From positions 1-64,000 of the forward strand of contig NZ_AJKR01000002.1 of NCBI RefSeq assembly GCF_000257665.1: 64,000 bases of DNA, read 5' to 3'. This document shows positions 26,474 to 35,255 of this stretch, piece after piece (positions within the stretch are counted from its first letter, which is position 1; each line of letters opens with the position of its first letter). Below the pieces are notes generated by a model. That model did no database searches. It was not told where the DNA came from and saw nothing but the letters and a program-made list of their open reading frames with translations. The translations under genes and the position numbers were made by a program. The DNA comes from Candidatus Aquiluna sp. IMCC13023 (GTDB taxonomy: Bacteria > Actinomycetota > Actinomycetes > Actinomycetales > Microbacteriaceae).

Positions 26474-28371
26474 TACTTCTTGTCCTTGGTGTTCTCTTCT
26501 GGAGCATCATCTTCAGGAGCGTCTTCGGTAGTTGGTGCTTCAGCCTCATCGTCTTCGACGACTTCAGCGTCCACTACGTCTTCTTCTGCCTCTGGAGCAG
26601 CCTGTTCTTCGCCTTCAGCCGGCTGGTTGGCATAGATTGCTTCTCCAAGCTTCTGGGCAGAGGTTGATAGCTTCTCTTGAGCAGCCTTGACCGCATCGGC
26701 GTCATCACCCGCGAGCGCCGCCTTGAGTTCGTCAACGTCTGCCTGAACCTCAGTTTTCACGTCCTCGGGTAGCTTCTCGTCATTTTCCTTGATCAACTTG
26801 TCGGTTGAGTAGGCAAGCTGTTCTGCTTGGTTGCGGGTTTCTGCTTCTTCGCGGCGCAGCTTATCTTCGGCAGCGTGCTCTTCGGCGTCCTTCACCATGC
26901 GCTCAATGTCTTCTTCAGACAGTGAGGAGCCTCCGGTGATGGTCATGGACTGCTCCTTACCGGTTCCCTTGTCCTTGGCGGACACGTGCACAATTCCGTT
27001 AGCGTCAATGTCAAAAGTGACCTCAACCTGAGGGATGCCACGTGGCGCTGGGGCAATACCGGTTAGCTCGAAGTTTCCAAGACTCTTGTTGTCCCTGGTG
27101 AACTCGCGCTCACCCTGGAAAACCTGAATGGAAACACTTGGCTGATTGTCATCAGCGGTTGTAAAGGTTTCGCTTCTCTTGGTTGGAATCGCGGTGTTGC
27201 GATCAATCAACCTGGTCATCATGCCACCCTTGGTTTCGATACCAAGTGCAAGTGGGGTCACATCAATAAGTAGAACGTCTTTACGTTCTCCCCTGATAAC
27301 GCCGGCCTGCAGCGCTGCTCCAACAGAAACAACCTCATCCGGGTTTACGCCCTTGTTTGGCTCTTTACCGCCAAGCAATTTGGTTACCAACTCGGTGACC
27401 GCTGGCATACGAGTTGATCCACCGACCATAACAACGTGTGCAATGTCAGCCACCTTCACTCCGGCTTCCTTTACTACGTCAAGGAACGGCTTACGCGTTC
27501 TCTCAAGTAGATCGGAGGTCATGTCTTCAAACTGTGCTCTGGTGAGGGTTTCATCTAGGTTCGCAGGACCTGCGTCGGTCAGGGAAAGGTATGGCAACTG
27601 AAGCTGCGCAGTCGTTGACTGGCTCAGTTCTTTCTTTGCCTGCTCAGCGGCTTCTTTTAGTCGCTGCAGCGCGATCTTGTCCTTTGAAACATCAACACCC
27701 GTTGTCTCTTTGAACTTCTTGACCAAGTAGTCGACCACTCGCTGGTCCCAGTCATCTCCACCAAGCTTGTTATCTCCGCTTGTTGAACGGACCTGGATAG
27801 TTGAGAAGTCATCATCTTTGCCAACCTCGAGTAGCGAAACATCGAATGTTCCACCACCAAGGTCAAACACCAGGATTAATTCATCTTCCTTGCCCTTGTC
27901 CAAGCCGTAGGCAAGTGCTGCGGCGGTTGGCTCATTGATAATGCGAAGCACGTTTAGGCCGGCAATCTCGCCGGCTTCCTTGGTTGCCTGACGCTCAGCG
28001 TCGTTGAAATATGCCGGAACGGTAATGACCGCGTCGGTGACACTCTCGCCAAGGTAGGTCTCAGCATCACGCTTGAGCTTCATCAAAATACGCGCTGAGA
28101 TTTCCTGCGGGGTGTAATCCTTGTCTTCGACCTTGAACTTCCAGTCGGTACCCATGTGACGCTTCACCGATGAGACGGTGCGGTCTACGTTTGTGACAGC
28201 TTGGCGCTTCGCTGTTTCACCAACTAGGACATTGTCGTCCTTAGTGAAAGCAACCACCGATGGGGTGGTGCGGAAACCTTCTGCGTTTGAAATGACCTTT
28301 GGTTCGCCAGCTTCCAGCACCGTGACAGCGCTGTTTGTGGTTCCTAAGTCAATGCCTACTGCTCTACCCAT
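26473..28371 (-). CDS. dnaK: Molecular chaperone DnaK (Hsp70)
   Basis: 632 residues. ATPase domain begins [16 protein letters not shown], with [16 protein letters not shown] near residue 170 and [16 protein letters not shown] near 310. The linker [16 protein letters not shown] leads into the peptide-binding domain, then a helical lid and an acidic C-terminal tail ending [11 protein letters not shown] 28371 has AGAAGGAG; longer upstream frames can be ignored. First gene of the dnaK-grpE-dnaJ-hspR-clpB operon, driven by a promoter between two HAIR-like elements. Confidence 0.98.
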   Translation of the reverse strand: MGRAVGIDLGTTNSAVTVLEAGEPKVISNAEGFRTTPSVVAFTKDDNVLVGETAKRQAVTNVDRTVSSVKRHMGTDWKFKVEDKDYTPQEISARILMKLKRDAETYLGESVTDAVITVPAYFNDAERQATKEAGEIAGLNVLRIINEPTAAALAYGLDKGKEDELILVFDLGGGTFDVSLLEVGKDDDFSTIQVRSTSGDNKLGGDDWDQRVVDYLVKKFKETTGVDVSKDKIALQRLKEAAEQAKKELSQSTTAQLQLPYLSLTDAGPANLDETLTRAQFEDMTSDLLERTRKPFLDVVKEAGVKVADIAHVVMVGGSTRMPAVTELVTKLLGGKEPNKGVNPDEVVSVGAALQAGVIRGERKDVLLIDVTPLALGIETKGGMMTRLIDRNTAIPTKRSETFTTADDNQPSVSIQVFQGEREFTRDNKSLGNFELTGIAPAPRGIPQVEVTFDIDANGIVHVSAKDKGTGKEQSMTITGGSSLSEEDIERMVKDAEEHAAEDKLRREEAETRNQAEQLAYSTDKLIKENDEKLPEDVKTEVQADVDELKAALAGDDADAVKAAQEKLSTSAQKLGEAIYANQPAEGEEQAAPEAEEDVVDAEVVEDDEAEAPTTEDAPEDDAPEENTKDKK

Positions 28372-28426
28372 TTGTTGCTCCTTCTTTGTGAAAGCTATTT
28401 TTGAAACTCGTGAACTTATGGCCCAA

Positions 28427-28447
28427 GTTGAGCCACATGCGCTCAAG
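28427..28447 (-). promoter_or_regulatory. HAIR-like element 1 upstream of dnaK
   Basis: GTTGAGC-N7-GCTCAAG is a seven-base inverted repeat (one mismatched end) close to the HspR consensus CTTGAGT-N7-ACTCAAG. It overlaps the predicted -10 region and transcription start of dnaK, as expected for a repressor site. Confidence 0.8.
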
Positions 28448-28474
28448 TTTGTCCTAGGGTCTAAAACTTGTCAA
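28446..28474 (-). promoter_or_regulatory. dnaK promoter
   Basis: On the minus strand, a perfect -35 TTGACA (28474-28469) is followed after 17 bases by CAAACT (28451-28446), a weak -10. It sits between the two HAIR-like repeats. Confidence 0.55.
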
Positions 28475-28490
28475 GGATGGCTGGCTGAGA

Positions 28491-28511
28491 GTTGAGTGTG
28501 AATGACTCAAC
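28491..28511 (-). promoter_or_regulatory. HAIR-like element 2 upstream of dnaK
   Basis: GTTGAGT-N7-ACTCAAC is a perfect seven-base inverted repeat matching the HspR site consensus except its outermost base pair. It lies just upstream of the -35 box, so HspR dimers could bracket the promoter. Confidence 0.82.
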
Positions 28512-28634
28512 TTTGAAAATTCTAGAGCTTGGTTGCGAGGATCGTCACTTAGTTCATGCCTGCCTGGTTGCCAAAAAGTGAATTTTTGGTCTGTTGGGGC
28601 CTAACTGAGCCTCCTATAGGAGTAATGTCAGGCC

Positions 28635-29954
28635 ATGACCAACAACGACGTTGCACAAGCTCGGCCAAAAGGAACATTCTCATGGGCACTCTGGGACTGG
28701 GCATCACAAGCCTTTCCGACAGTTGTCACCTCCTTTATCTTCGGCCGCTACATAACCAGTGAATTCTTTGCTCCTGCTGGCTACTCAATAGAGGAAGCCG
28801 GCCAATACACAGCCTTCTGGCTTGGTATCTCCGGCGTTGTAGCCGGAGTGCTGATCGCTCTCATTGCTCCGATTGTTGGCCGCAGGGCTGACACCTCGGG
28901 GCGCAAGAAGTTCTGGCTGATGGTCAACACTTATTTGTTTGCAGGCACCATCGGTTTGATGTTCTTCGTGGCACCCTCAAGTGACTTCTTTGTATTTGGC
29001 CTAGTGCTGCTGGCAGCAGGAGGCATCTTCTTCGAGTTTGCGACCGTGAACTACAACTCGATGCTGAATGAGGTCGCCAGACCTCATGAGCGGGGCAAGA
29101 TCAGCCAGTTTGGTTGGGGACTTGGCTACATCGGCGGAATCATCCTTTTGGTGATGGCGCTCTGGATCATTCAGTTCGGCGGGGCTGAGCTGCTGGGCAT
29201 CCCAGACACTGATGCACTGTCGGTCCGAGTGGTGATGGTTCTCAGTATGTTCTGGGTGATTATCTTCTCGATCCCCTTGATGTTGAAGGTTCCAGAAGCA
29301 AAGCCGATTGCTGGCACTGAGAATGAAGGCGTACTGCTCGCTTACAAAAAGCTGATTCGCTCGCTTGTAATCATGCGGAAAGAAAACCCAAACCTTTTGA
29401 AGTTCTTGATTGCCTCGGCTGTCTACCGCGATGGACTGAATGGTGTCTTTGCCTATGGTGCGGTGCTGGGTGGCATCGCCTTCGGCTTGGACTTGACCGA
29501 AATAATCCTGTTCGGAATTGCGGCAAACATAGTTGCCGGAATTGGTGCATTCGTCGGATCGTTCTTTGAGGATCGAGTTGGCTCGAGAAGAATTATTTTT
29601 GTATCGCTAGTTGGAGTGATAGTCGGTGGCTTCGGGGTGTTTGTATTTGAGAGTGCTGGAACGATTGCCTTCTTTAGTTTTGGTTTGTTCCTCTGCACCT
29701 TCGTGGGTCCTGCTCAGGCAGCGTCTAGAACCATGATGTCCAGGCTCTCAGCCGATGACAAGCAGGGTGAGGCCTTCGGCCTTTACGCCACCACCGGAAG
29801 GGCCGTTAGCTTTTTGGCTCCTGCGGCCTGGGCCATCTTCGTGGGGCTGTTCTCACCGATCTATGGAATCCTCGGCCTGATGCTGATTTTGGTGGTTGGT
29901 TTGCTGCTACTTATTTCGGTTAGGGCTATAGCTGCTCCCACAGCAACCAACTAA
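28635..29954 (+). CDS. MFS transporter of the UMF1/Atg22-like family
   Basis: 439 residues, about twelve membrane segments. The N-terminal block FSWALWDWASQAFPTVVTSFIFGRY is characteristic of the UMF1/Atg22-like group, as is GIFFEFATVNYNSMLNEVA with RGKISQFGWGLGYIGG near residue 160. Substrates of this group in bacteria are not established; amino-acid or small-molecule efflux has been suggested for relatives. Divergent from dnaK. It marks the left border of the sugar island that follows. Confidence 0.87.
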   Translation: MTNNDVAQARPKGTFSWALWDWASQAFPTVVTSFIFGRYITSEFFAPAGYSIEEAGQYTAFWLGISGVVAGVLIALIAPIVGRRADTSGRKKFWLMVNTYLFAGTIGLMFFVAPSSDFFVFGLVLLAAGGIFFEFATVNYNSMLNEVARPHERGKISQFGWGLGYIGGIILLVMALWIIQFGGAELLGIPDTDALSVRVVMVLSMFWVIIFSIPLMLKVPEAKPIAGTENEGVLLAYKKLIRSLVIMRKENPNLLKFLIASAVYRDGLNGVFAYGAVLGGIAFGLDLTEIILFGIAANIVAGIGAFVGSFFEDRVGSRRIIFVSLVGVIVGGFGVFVFESAGTIAFFSFGLFLCTFVGPAQAASRTMMSRLSADDKQGEAFGLYATTGRAVSFLAPAAWAIFVGLFSPIYGILGLMLILVVGLLLLISVRAIAAPTATN

Positions 29955-30218
29955 CTTGTTTCTGCACGCCGTGGAGCCTGACTAATGTCAAAGCGCAAGA
30001 AGCACGAGCTGGATTCTTGCAATCTGTTCTGGAACTGCAGCGAAAGACTCGCTCACCGGGTTGTTCAGGGGGCCAAAACGATGAGGCGCGTCGAGTAGTC
30101 GACATGGTCAGTTGGCCTTGCTATCATGGCATCTGAGTACTTCGTCTAACCCCACGCGCTCACATGAAACCGTGAAACAGCGACGGACTGATTTTGAAGC
30201 TCAAGCGAAGGGGAATAT

Positions 30219-30641
30219 ATGTTGAAGAGTATTGACCCGGTTCTCACCGGAACGCTTCTCAAAGCCTTGGACGAAATGGGCCACGGAGACAGAATTGCGA
30301 TAGTTGATCGAAATTACCCAAGCCTCAGCGCTGGGCCACAGGTGGTTCACCTCGGAGAAATAAGTATCGTGCGCGCCGCGGAAGCAATTTTCAGTGTGCT
30401 CCCGCTGGATTCCTTCATTGACAATCCTCTCCTGAGAATGGAGGCCGACGACCAGTCTCCAGCTAGTCCCACGCATGAGAAAGTTCTCGATACTGCCAGG
30501 AAGCACCACTTGCGTCCCTTGGAATTCGCCCTCATCCCGAGGCAGGATTTCTATGTCGCAGCGACTCAATGTTTGCTTATAGTGCAGTGCCTTGAAACGG
30601 CCCCGTATTCCTGCTTTATAGGTCAAAAAGGAGTGGTGTGA
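30219..30641 (+). CDS. RbsD/FucU-family sugar mutarotase
   Basis: 140 residues. The pattern VLTGTLLKALDEMGHGDRIAIVDRNYPS at the N-terminus includes the catalytic-site GHGD and DRNYP of FucU/RbsD; PLEFALIPRQDFYVAA is near residue 100. These enzymes interconvert alpha/beta or pyranose/furanose forms of a free sugar before isomerisation or phosphorylation. ATG with AAGGGGA. It overlaps the AGE-family gene by four bases (GTGA), so the two are coupled and should act on the same sugar. Confidence 0.88.
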   Translation: MLKSIDPVLTGTLLKALDEMGHGDRIAIVDRNYPSLSAGPQVVHLGEISIVRAAEAIFSVLPLDSFIDNPLLRMEADDQSPASPTHEKVLDTARKHHLRPLEFALIPRQDFYVAATQCLLIVQCLETAPYSCFIGQKGVV

Positions 30642-31843
30642 CAACGGCGCAGGCCCCGCGCGAGCCGCTGGATCTTCGAAATGTTGCCAGGCTCGTTGAT
30701 TTCGCTAAGAACGCTGCCCTGGTTGACCGAGGATTCGGCCACCTAGACAACGCCGGCCTGGTTGACCCCTCGTTTCCGCCCTCTGTCCTAATCACAGCGC
30801 GCATGACGTTTAGCTTCTCCATCGCCAGCGAGCTCGGCTTTGACGACTGTTTTGCCCTCGCAGAGCGCGGAATTACTTCCTTGGCTGGAGATTTCTTCGA
30901 TTCAGAAAATGGAGGGTTTAGAAGTGTCCCCAGTGGATATGAAGGCTCCGAACTGAAGAGTGCCTACGACACTTCCTTTGTCCTGCTCGCGGCCTCCACT
31001 GCTTGCTCGCTTGGTGTTACAAAGGCTAAGCGAGTTGCGGAACTCGCCCTAGAAACACTGTTCGAGCGTTTCTGGAGAGACGATCTGGGTATTTTCGCCA
31101 ACTCCTTCAATGAAGACTTCTCTATAACGGAGCCTTATTTGGGCGCGAATGCAAATATGCATGCTGTGGAGGCTTTGATGGCCGCCAGTAAAGCACTAGG
31201 GGACCACTCTTTGATGGACCGAGCCAGAGAAATTAGCCAGTTCATGATCAACCGGCATGCTCGCTCCTCTCAGTGGATGATGCCAGAGCACTTTGACCCC
31301 GACGGCAACGCGGTTCATGACTTCAACGCTGAGTCACCTGACGATGAATACAGGCCGTATGGCGTGACCATTGGCCATCTTTTCGAATGGTCCCGACTGC
31401 TCCTGGAGCTAAACCACAGTGGGGTGAAGGATTCCGATTGGATGCCTGAGGCGGCGCGAAGCCTCTACGAAACAGCCAAGCGTGTTGGCTGGTCGGCCGA
31501 TGGCAAGCCGGGTTTTGTGTACACGCTTGATTGGGACGGAAATCCCATCGTCACAGAGCGCATGATGTGGGTTGTTGCAGAAGCAATCAGTGCGGCGTCG
31601 GCGATGGAGACAGGTGGTCTCGCGCTGACCGCCCGAGACGATATGGCCAAATGGGACAACCACCTGACATCAATGTTCAAGGACTCGGTCAAAGGTAGTT
31701 GGCACCACCAATTGAGTGCTGAGGGAGAGCCCTCCTCAACCATCGCAAAGGGAAAGCCCGATGCGTATCACCTTCTACATGCCCTTCTGATTCCCCAACT
31801 TCCGCAAGGAAGCGGGCTTCTCGAGCGCATCCGAAACCGATAA
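30638..31843 (+). CDS. AGE-family sugar epimerase/isomerase (mannose-isomerase-like)
   Basis: 401-residue (alpha/alpha)6-barrel protein related to N-acylglucosamine 2-epimerase and the YihS/mannose isomerase group. Motifs: EPYLGANANMHAVEALMA near residue 170, YGVTIGHLFEWSRLLLEL near 245 and GKPDAYHLLHALLIPQLP at the C-terminus, containing the conserved His residues. Likely reaction: aldose to ketose, for example D-mannose to D-fructose or D-lyxose to D-xylulose, on the free sugar. GTG start coupled to the mutarotase gene. The xylulokinase-type kinases nearby make the pentose reading attractive, but this is inference. Confidence 0.85.
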   Translation: MTTAQAPREPLDLRNVARLVDFAKNAALVDRGFGHLDNAGLVDPSFPPSVLITARMTFSFSIASELGFDDCFALAERGITSLAGDFFDSENGGFRSVPSGYEGSELKSAYDTSFVLLAASTACSLGVTKAKRVAELALETLFERFWRDDLGIFANSFNEDFSITEPYLGANANMHAVEALMAASKALGDHSLMDRAREISQFMINRHARSSQWMMPEHFDPDGNAVHDFNAESPDDEYRPYGVTIGHLFEWSRLLLELNHSGVKDSDWMPEAARSLYETAKRVGWSADGKPGFVYTLDWDGNPIVTERMMWVVAEAISAASAMETGGLALTARDDMAKWDNHLTSMFKDSVKGSWHHQLSAEGEPSSTIAKGKPDAYHLLHALLIPQLPQGSGLLERIRNR

Positions 31844-31901
31844 CGGTAACCGGATTGACAAGTCACCTCACAAGGAAGCACATCTAGGAGCTAGGTACCG
31901 C

Positions 31902-32690
31902 CTACACCGGAGAGAGCTGCTGCTCGCTCTCTGGAACGTCTATTGCACCGGTCATAATTCCCACGGCGTCATTCATCGACGCTGACTTAGGTGTAACCAC
32001 CGCAGCCCGCTTACCGAGCCTCTGGACGTGGATGCGGTCGGCAACCTCATAAACCTGCGGCATGTTGTGCGAAATCAACACAACCGTCAACCCGCGATTC
32101 TTTAGGTCTTTGATGAGGTCAAGAACCTTCCCTGACTCGCGCACACCAAGTGCGGCAGTCGGCTCGTCGAGAATGATCACTTGGCTTCCAAAGGCAGCAG
32201 CGCGAGCCACAGCAACAGCTTGGCGCTGACCGCCCGAGAGGGTCTCGACTGCTTGGGTGATGTCCTGAAGAGTGCTAATACCCAAGCTCTTCAGCTGCTC
32301 CGCCGCCTGCAGGCGCATGCCCTTCTTGTCGAGCTGGCGCAAGACTGTTCCCATGAAACCTTTTTTCCTGAGCTCTCTGCCCAGAAACATGTTGGAAGCG
32401 ATGTCGAGCGCTGGGGAGACGGCTAGGGTTTGAAAAACGGTCTCGATTCCGTGATCGCGAGCTGAATGCGTGCTAGCGAATGTCACCTCTTCACCGTTGA
32501 CCCACATGCTGCCGTCGTCTGCGGAGTGAGCCCCAGCAAAACACTTGATTAGGCTTGACTTACCGGCTCCGTTATCGCCGATAACGGCCAGTACTTCCCC
32601 AGGATACAGATCAAAATCCGCTCCGTTGAGGGCGGTTACGGTTCCAAAACGCTTTACGAGACCGCGCGCCTTGACAATGGGCTCCATCAT
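31902..32690 (-). CDS. Sugar ABC transporter ATP-binding protein (single ABC domain)
   Basis: 262 residues. Walker A is GDNGAGKSS near residue 37, the signature is LSGGQRQAVAVARA and Walker B is VIILDEPTAAL. Unlike the ATPase of the first sugar operon it has only one ABC domain, resembling FrcA-type partners of RbsC-like permeases. Its ATG overlaps the permease stop by four bases. Last gene of the binding protein-permease-ATPase operon; converges with the AGE gene. Confidence 0.92.
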   Translation of the reverse strand: MMEPIVKARGLVKRFGTVTALNGADFDLYPGEVLAVIGDNGAGKSSLIKCFAGAHSADDGSMWVNGEEVTFASTHSARDHGIETVFQTLAVSPALDIASNMFLGRELRKKGFMGTVLRQLDKKGMRLQAAEQLKSLGISTLQDITQAVETLSGGQRQAVAVARAAAFGSQVIILDEPTAALGVRESGKVLDLIKDLKNRGLTVVLISHNMPQVYEVADRIHVQRLGKRAAVVTPKSASMNDAVGIMTGAIDVPESEQQLSPV

Positions 32691-33742
32691 ACTTTTACCT
32701 TTCTAATCCACTGATCGATACCGACAGCGGCAATTACCAAGACTCCGATGGCAACCGTTCGGTAGGCCTGGTCCACTCCGGCAAGAGACAATCCCATTTC
32801 TACAGCAACGACAATCATCGATCCGATGAGCGCTCCTACGACTGCACCGCGTCCTCCAAACAAAGATATTCCACCGATTACCGCGGCAGTGATCGACTGG
32901 AGGTTCAACATTGGGTCAACATTCGGAGACGCCGAACCCACACGTCCAATCGTGATCAAGGCTGTGATGCCCATAATCAGCCCGGCTACAAGGTAAACGC
33001 TAAAGAGCACCCGATTGGTGTTAATTCCAGTCAGTTTTGCAGCGATTGGATCATCGCCCACTGCATAAAGGTGCCTGCCCCAAGCAGTGTTCCTGAGGAC
33101 CCAAGCCACGGCGAAGTATAAGGCGAACATGACCAGCAACCCGAAGGTGACGAAGAAGGGGCCCACCGAGAAGCCTTCTCCCAAGGAGAGCATGACTTCT
33201 GGCATCTCTGGACCCTGGATTGTCCGGGCCTTGAAGAAGATAAGGGCAAGGCCCATGAAAACGCTCCAGGTTCCCAAGGTCACGATGAACGGCGGCAATC
33301 CAAAGCGAACGATGAGGAACCCATTGAGCGATCCGGCCGCCGCGGCCGCCAGAATGCCGACGATGATTGCTAAGTATGGATTCTGCCCAGCGAAGGGCGT
33401 AACGTTCGAAGCCACGGCAAACACAGCCATGTTGGCCATCACCATCTGGCCGAAAATCATAATTGACCCGATGGATAAGTCGATGCCGGCCGTCAAAATA
33501 ATGAGTGACTGGGCCAACGCGAGACTTCCAACGATAACGGTCTGCTGAACCATCAAAGAAATAGTTGACGGTAGTAGGAATCTCTCATTGACTAGGCCGA
33601 AGGCCAAAACAACCGAAATGAGAACGGCCAGCGAGCTAAGCCATGGGTAGCGATATAGCGTCTTTTGTATCCGACGCATAGGCGTCAGTCGTAACTCAAA
33701 CTCTTTTCCCACAGCATCTTTGCTCGATGACTTTTCGCTCAC
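32687..33742 (-). CDS. Sugar ABC transporter permease (RbsC/FrcC-like)
   Basis: About 351 residues with eight to ten membrane segments. Family signatures are ILTAGIDLSIGSIMIFGQ near residue 105 and GGISLFGGRGAVVGALIG near residue 290. Start choice: GTG 33742 has a strong GGAGG eight bases upstream and is preferred over ATG 33757, which lies across that site. It follows the binding-protein gene after a gap containing a 15-pair stem-loop. Forms the channel for the island's sugar. Confidence 0.91.
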   Translation of the reverse strand: MSEKSSSKDAVGKEFELRLTPMRRIQKTLYRYPWLSSLAVLISVVLAFGLVNERFLLPSTISLMVQQTVIVGSLALAQSLIILTAGIDLSIGSIMIFGQMVMANMAVFAVASNVTPFAGQNPYLAIIVGILAAAAAGSLNGFLIVRFGLPPFIVTLGTWSVFMGLALIFFKARTIQGPEMPEVMLSLGEGFSVGPFFVTFGLLVMFALYFAVAWVLRNTAWGRHLYAVGDDPIAAKLTGINTNRVLFSVYLVAGLIMGITALITIGRVGSASPNVDPMLNLQSITAAVIGGISLFGGRGAVVGALIGSMIVVAVEMGLSLAGVDQAYRTVAIGVLVIAAVGIDQWIRKVKV

Positions 33743-33843
33743 TCTGTTTACCTCCATGGAAACCTAAATTTTATAAAACAGTACACCACGAAGACGCGGG
33801 TTCTACTACAGCGGCCAACTCTAAGAGGCTGGCTGATTGTGGG

Positions 33844-33878
33844 AATGTTGGAGGGCCACATTCTGGCCCTCCAACATT
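33844..33878 (-). other. Perfect 15-bp intercistronic stem-loop
   Basis: AATGTTGGAGGGCCA at 33844-33858 pairs perfectly with 33864-33878 around a five-base loop. It lies between the binding-protein stop and the permease start. No U-run follows in the transcript. Such hairpins commonly protect the upstream mRNA, giving more binding protein than permease. Confidence 0.75.
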
Positions 33879-33899
33879 TCTACATGTGCCTAGGTGAGA

Positions 33900-35048
33900 T
33901 TAACCCCAGGCGTTTTCGATGCAGTATGCGGAGTCCTCTTGAGGAGCCGCAACCACTGCGTCCTGGGTCTCATCGGTACAGAGCGTAACGCCTGTGTCGA
34001 AGAACTGCCCGTTTGCGGAGGTATTAGCCGGAGCTGCACCACCAGTGGCAATGTCGTAAATTGCCTGGACGCCGTACGAAGCCATTCTCAGTGGATACTG
34101 TTGAGAAGTAGCCTGGATCTGACCATCCTGGACAGCCTTAACACCGGCAAGTCCACCGTCAACCGAGACAACGAGAACATCCTCGCCAATCACTTTTCCA
34201 GCTGCTTTTAGAGCTACGTTAGCTCCGAAGGCTGTTGGTTCGTTGATCGTGTAGACCACGTTGATGTCTGGGTTTGCAGCAAGGCAGCGTTCCATACCAC
34301 TTCGGCCACCTTCTTCGTTAGCACCCGTTGCTTCTAGACAGATGATTTCATAGTCTCCACCGGTACCAGAGGTGTAGCTTCCTGAAGATGCAGCGCTGTC
34401 CATTTCTTCAAGCGTAGGTACGTCAATACCCATGCCCATTAGGAATCCGTTTGCACGACAGTAGTCCACTGGCACGGCGCGGTCATCAAAAATGACTAGC
34501 TGAGCGATAACGGCTTTCTTGCCGTCTAGCTTGCCGGCTGCCCACTGACCAATTGCCTCACCTGCAGCACAGTTGTCAGTTGCAAATGTCGAGCTCACAA
34601 TGTCCGCAGGATCAGTTGGAGAGTCCAACGCGATGACGAAGAGGCCGGCTTCGCGGGCTTTCGTGATCGCTGCGTAAATGTTCGACGACATCGGAGTGAT
34701 TAGGATTCCAGCTTGACCCTGAGCGATTGCTGCCTCAATGAGGTCAATCTGGCCCTGGTCGTCGCCCTCTTCCTTGCTTGCGCCGACGGTCAAGTCAACA
34801 CCGATCTCTAGAGCCTTGGCGCGCGCTCCTGCCTCCATGGCAACAAAGAAGGGGTTGGTCAGGTTCTTCAAAATTAGAGACACAGCCACAGTTTCCTCGG
34901 CCACTGTTCCAGATTCTGCAGAGCTTGATGGAGCTTCAGATGTAGCTGCGCTACATCCCGAAAGAATCAGAGCAGCTGCGCCTGCAGCTGCGAGACTTGA
35001 CACAAATCGGCTCTTTCTGAACCGGCTAGTGAACAACGTTGTCTTCAT
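33900..35048 (-). CDS. Sugar ABC transporter substrate-binding lipoprotein
   Basis: About 382 residues. Signal peptide with lipobox LSGC (LILSGCSAA), Ser/Ala-rich linker, then a type I periplasmic binding fold (Peripla_BP_4) with GILITPMSSNIYAAITKA and VVYTINEPTAFGANVALKAAG. It resembles RbsB/FrcB. ATG 35048 has AAAGG at good spacing; an ATG five codons upstream is the alternative. First gene of the second importer operon and divergent from a sugar kinase gene. The sugar is unknown, but the surrounding enzymes suggest a pentose or hexose. Confidence 0.91.
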   Translation of the reverse strand: MKTTLFTSRFRKSRFVSSLAAAGAAALILSGCSAATSEAPSSSAESGTVAEETVAVSLILKNLTNPFFVAMEAGARAKALEIGVDLTVGASKEEGDDQGQIDLIEAAIAQGQAGILITPMSSNIYAAITKAREAGLFVIALDSPTDPADIVSSTFATDNCAAGEAIGQWAAGKLDGKKAVIAQLVIFDDRAVPVDYCRANGFLMGMGIDVPTLEEMDSAASSGSYTSGTGGDYEIICLEATGANEEGGRSGMERCLAANPDINVVYTINEPTAFGANVALKAAGKVIGEDVLVVSVDGGLAGVKAVQDGQIQATSQQYPLRMASYGVQAIYDIATGGAAPANTSANGQFFDTGVTLCTDETQDAVVAAPQEDSAYCIENAWG

Positions 35049-35197
35049 AGAGTTACCTTTCATTGTTAGTGCTCTTAATTAGTGCCCAGATTTCCTAGGT
35101 CTCTCGAACATACTCCATGTCTTGGAGGGGAACAGCGGCGTCACTCCTGATTGATACCTTTTTGTTATCTCACTAACACAGTCCATCAAAAACCCTA

Positions 35198-35213
35198 CCC
35201 GCGATGGCGCGGG
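35198..35213. promoter_or_regulatory. CCCGCG-ATGG-CGCGGG inverted repeat in the divergent promoter region
   Basis: A six-base perfect inverted repeat lies about 45 bases upstream of the kinase start, in the gap shared with the binding-protein gene. It could be an operator or an RNA hairpin in the kinase leader. No regulator gene is encoded within the island. Confidence 0.3.
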
Positions 35214-35255
35214 AAACCATCTGGCAGAGGAGAGAACTCAGGTAGGATACCGGCT

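Noticed and set aside
30000-30218. tRNA or small RNA in the gap before the mutarotase gene
   Set aside because: No cloverleaf or T-arm pattern found; only a short GTCGA-N4-TCGAC repeat, too weak to call.
31409-31743. Minus-strand reading frames within the AGE isomerase gene
   Set aside because: They are antisense shadows of a well-supported gene with clear family motifs.
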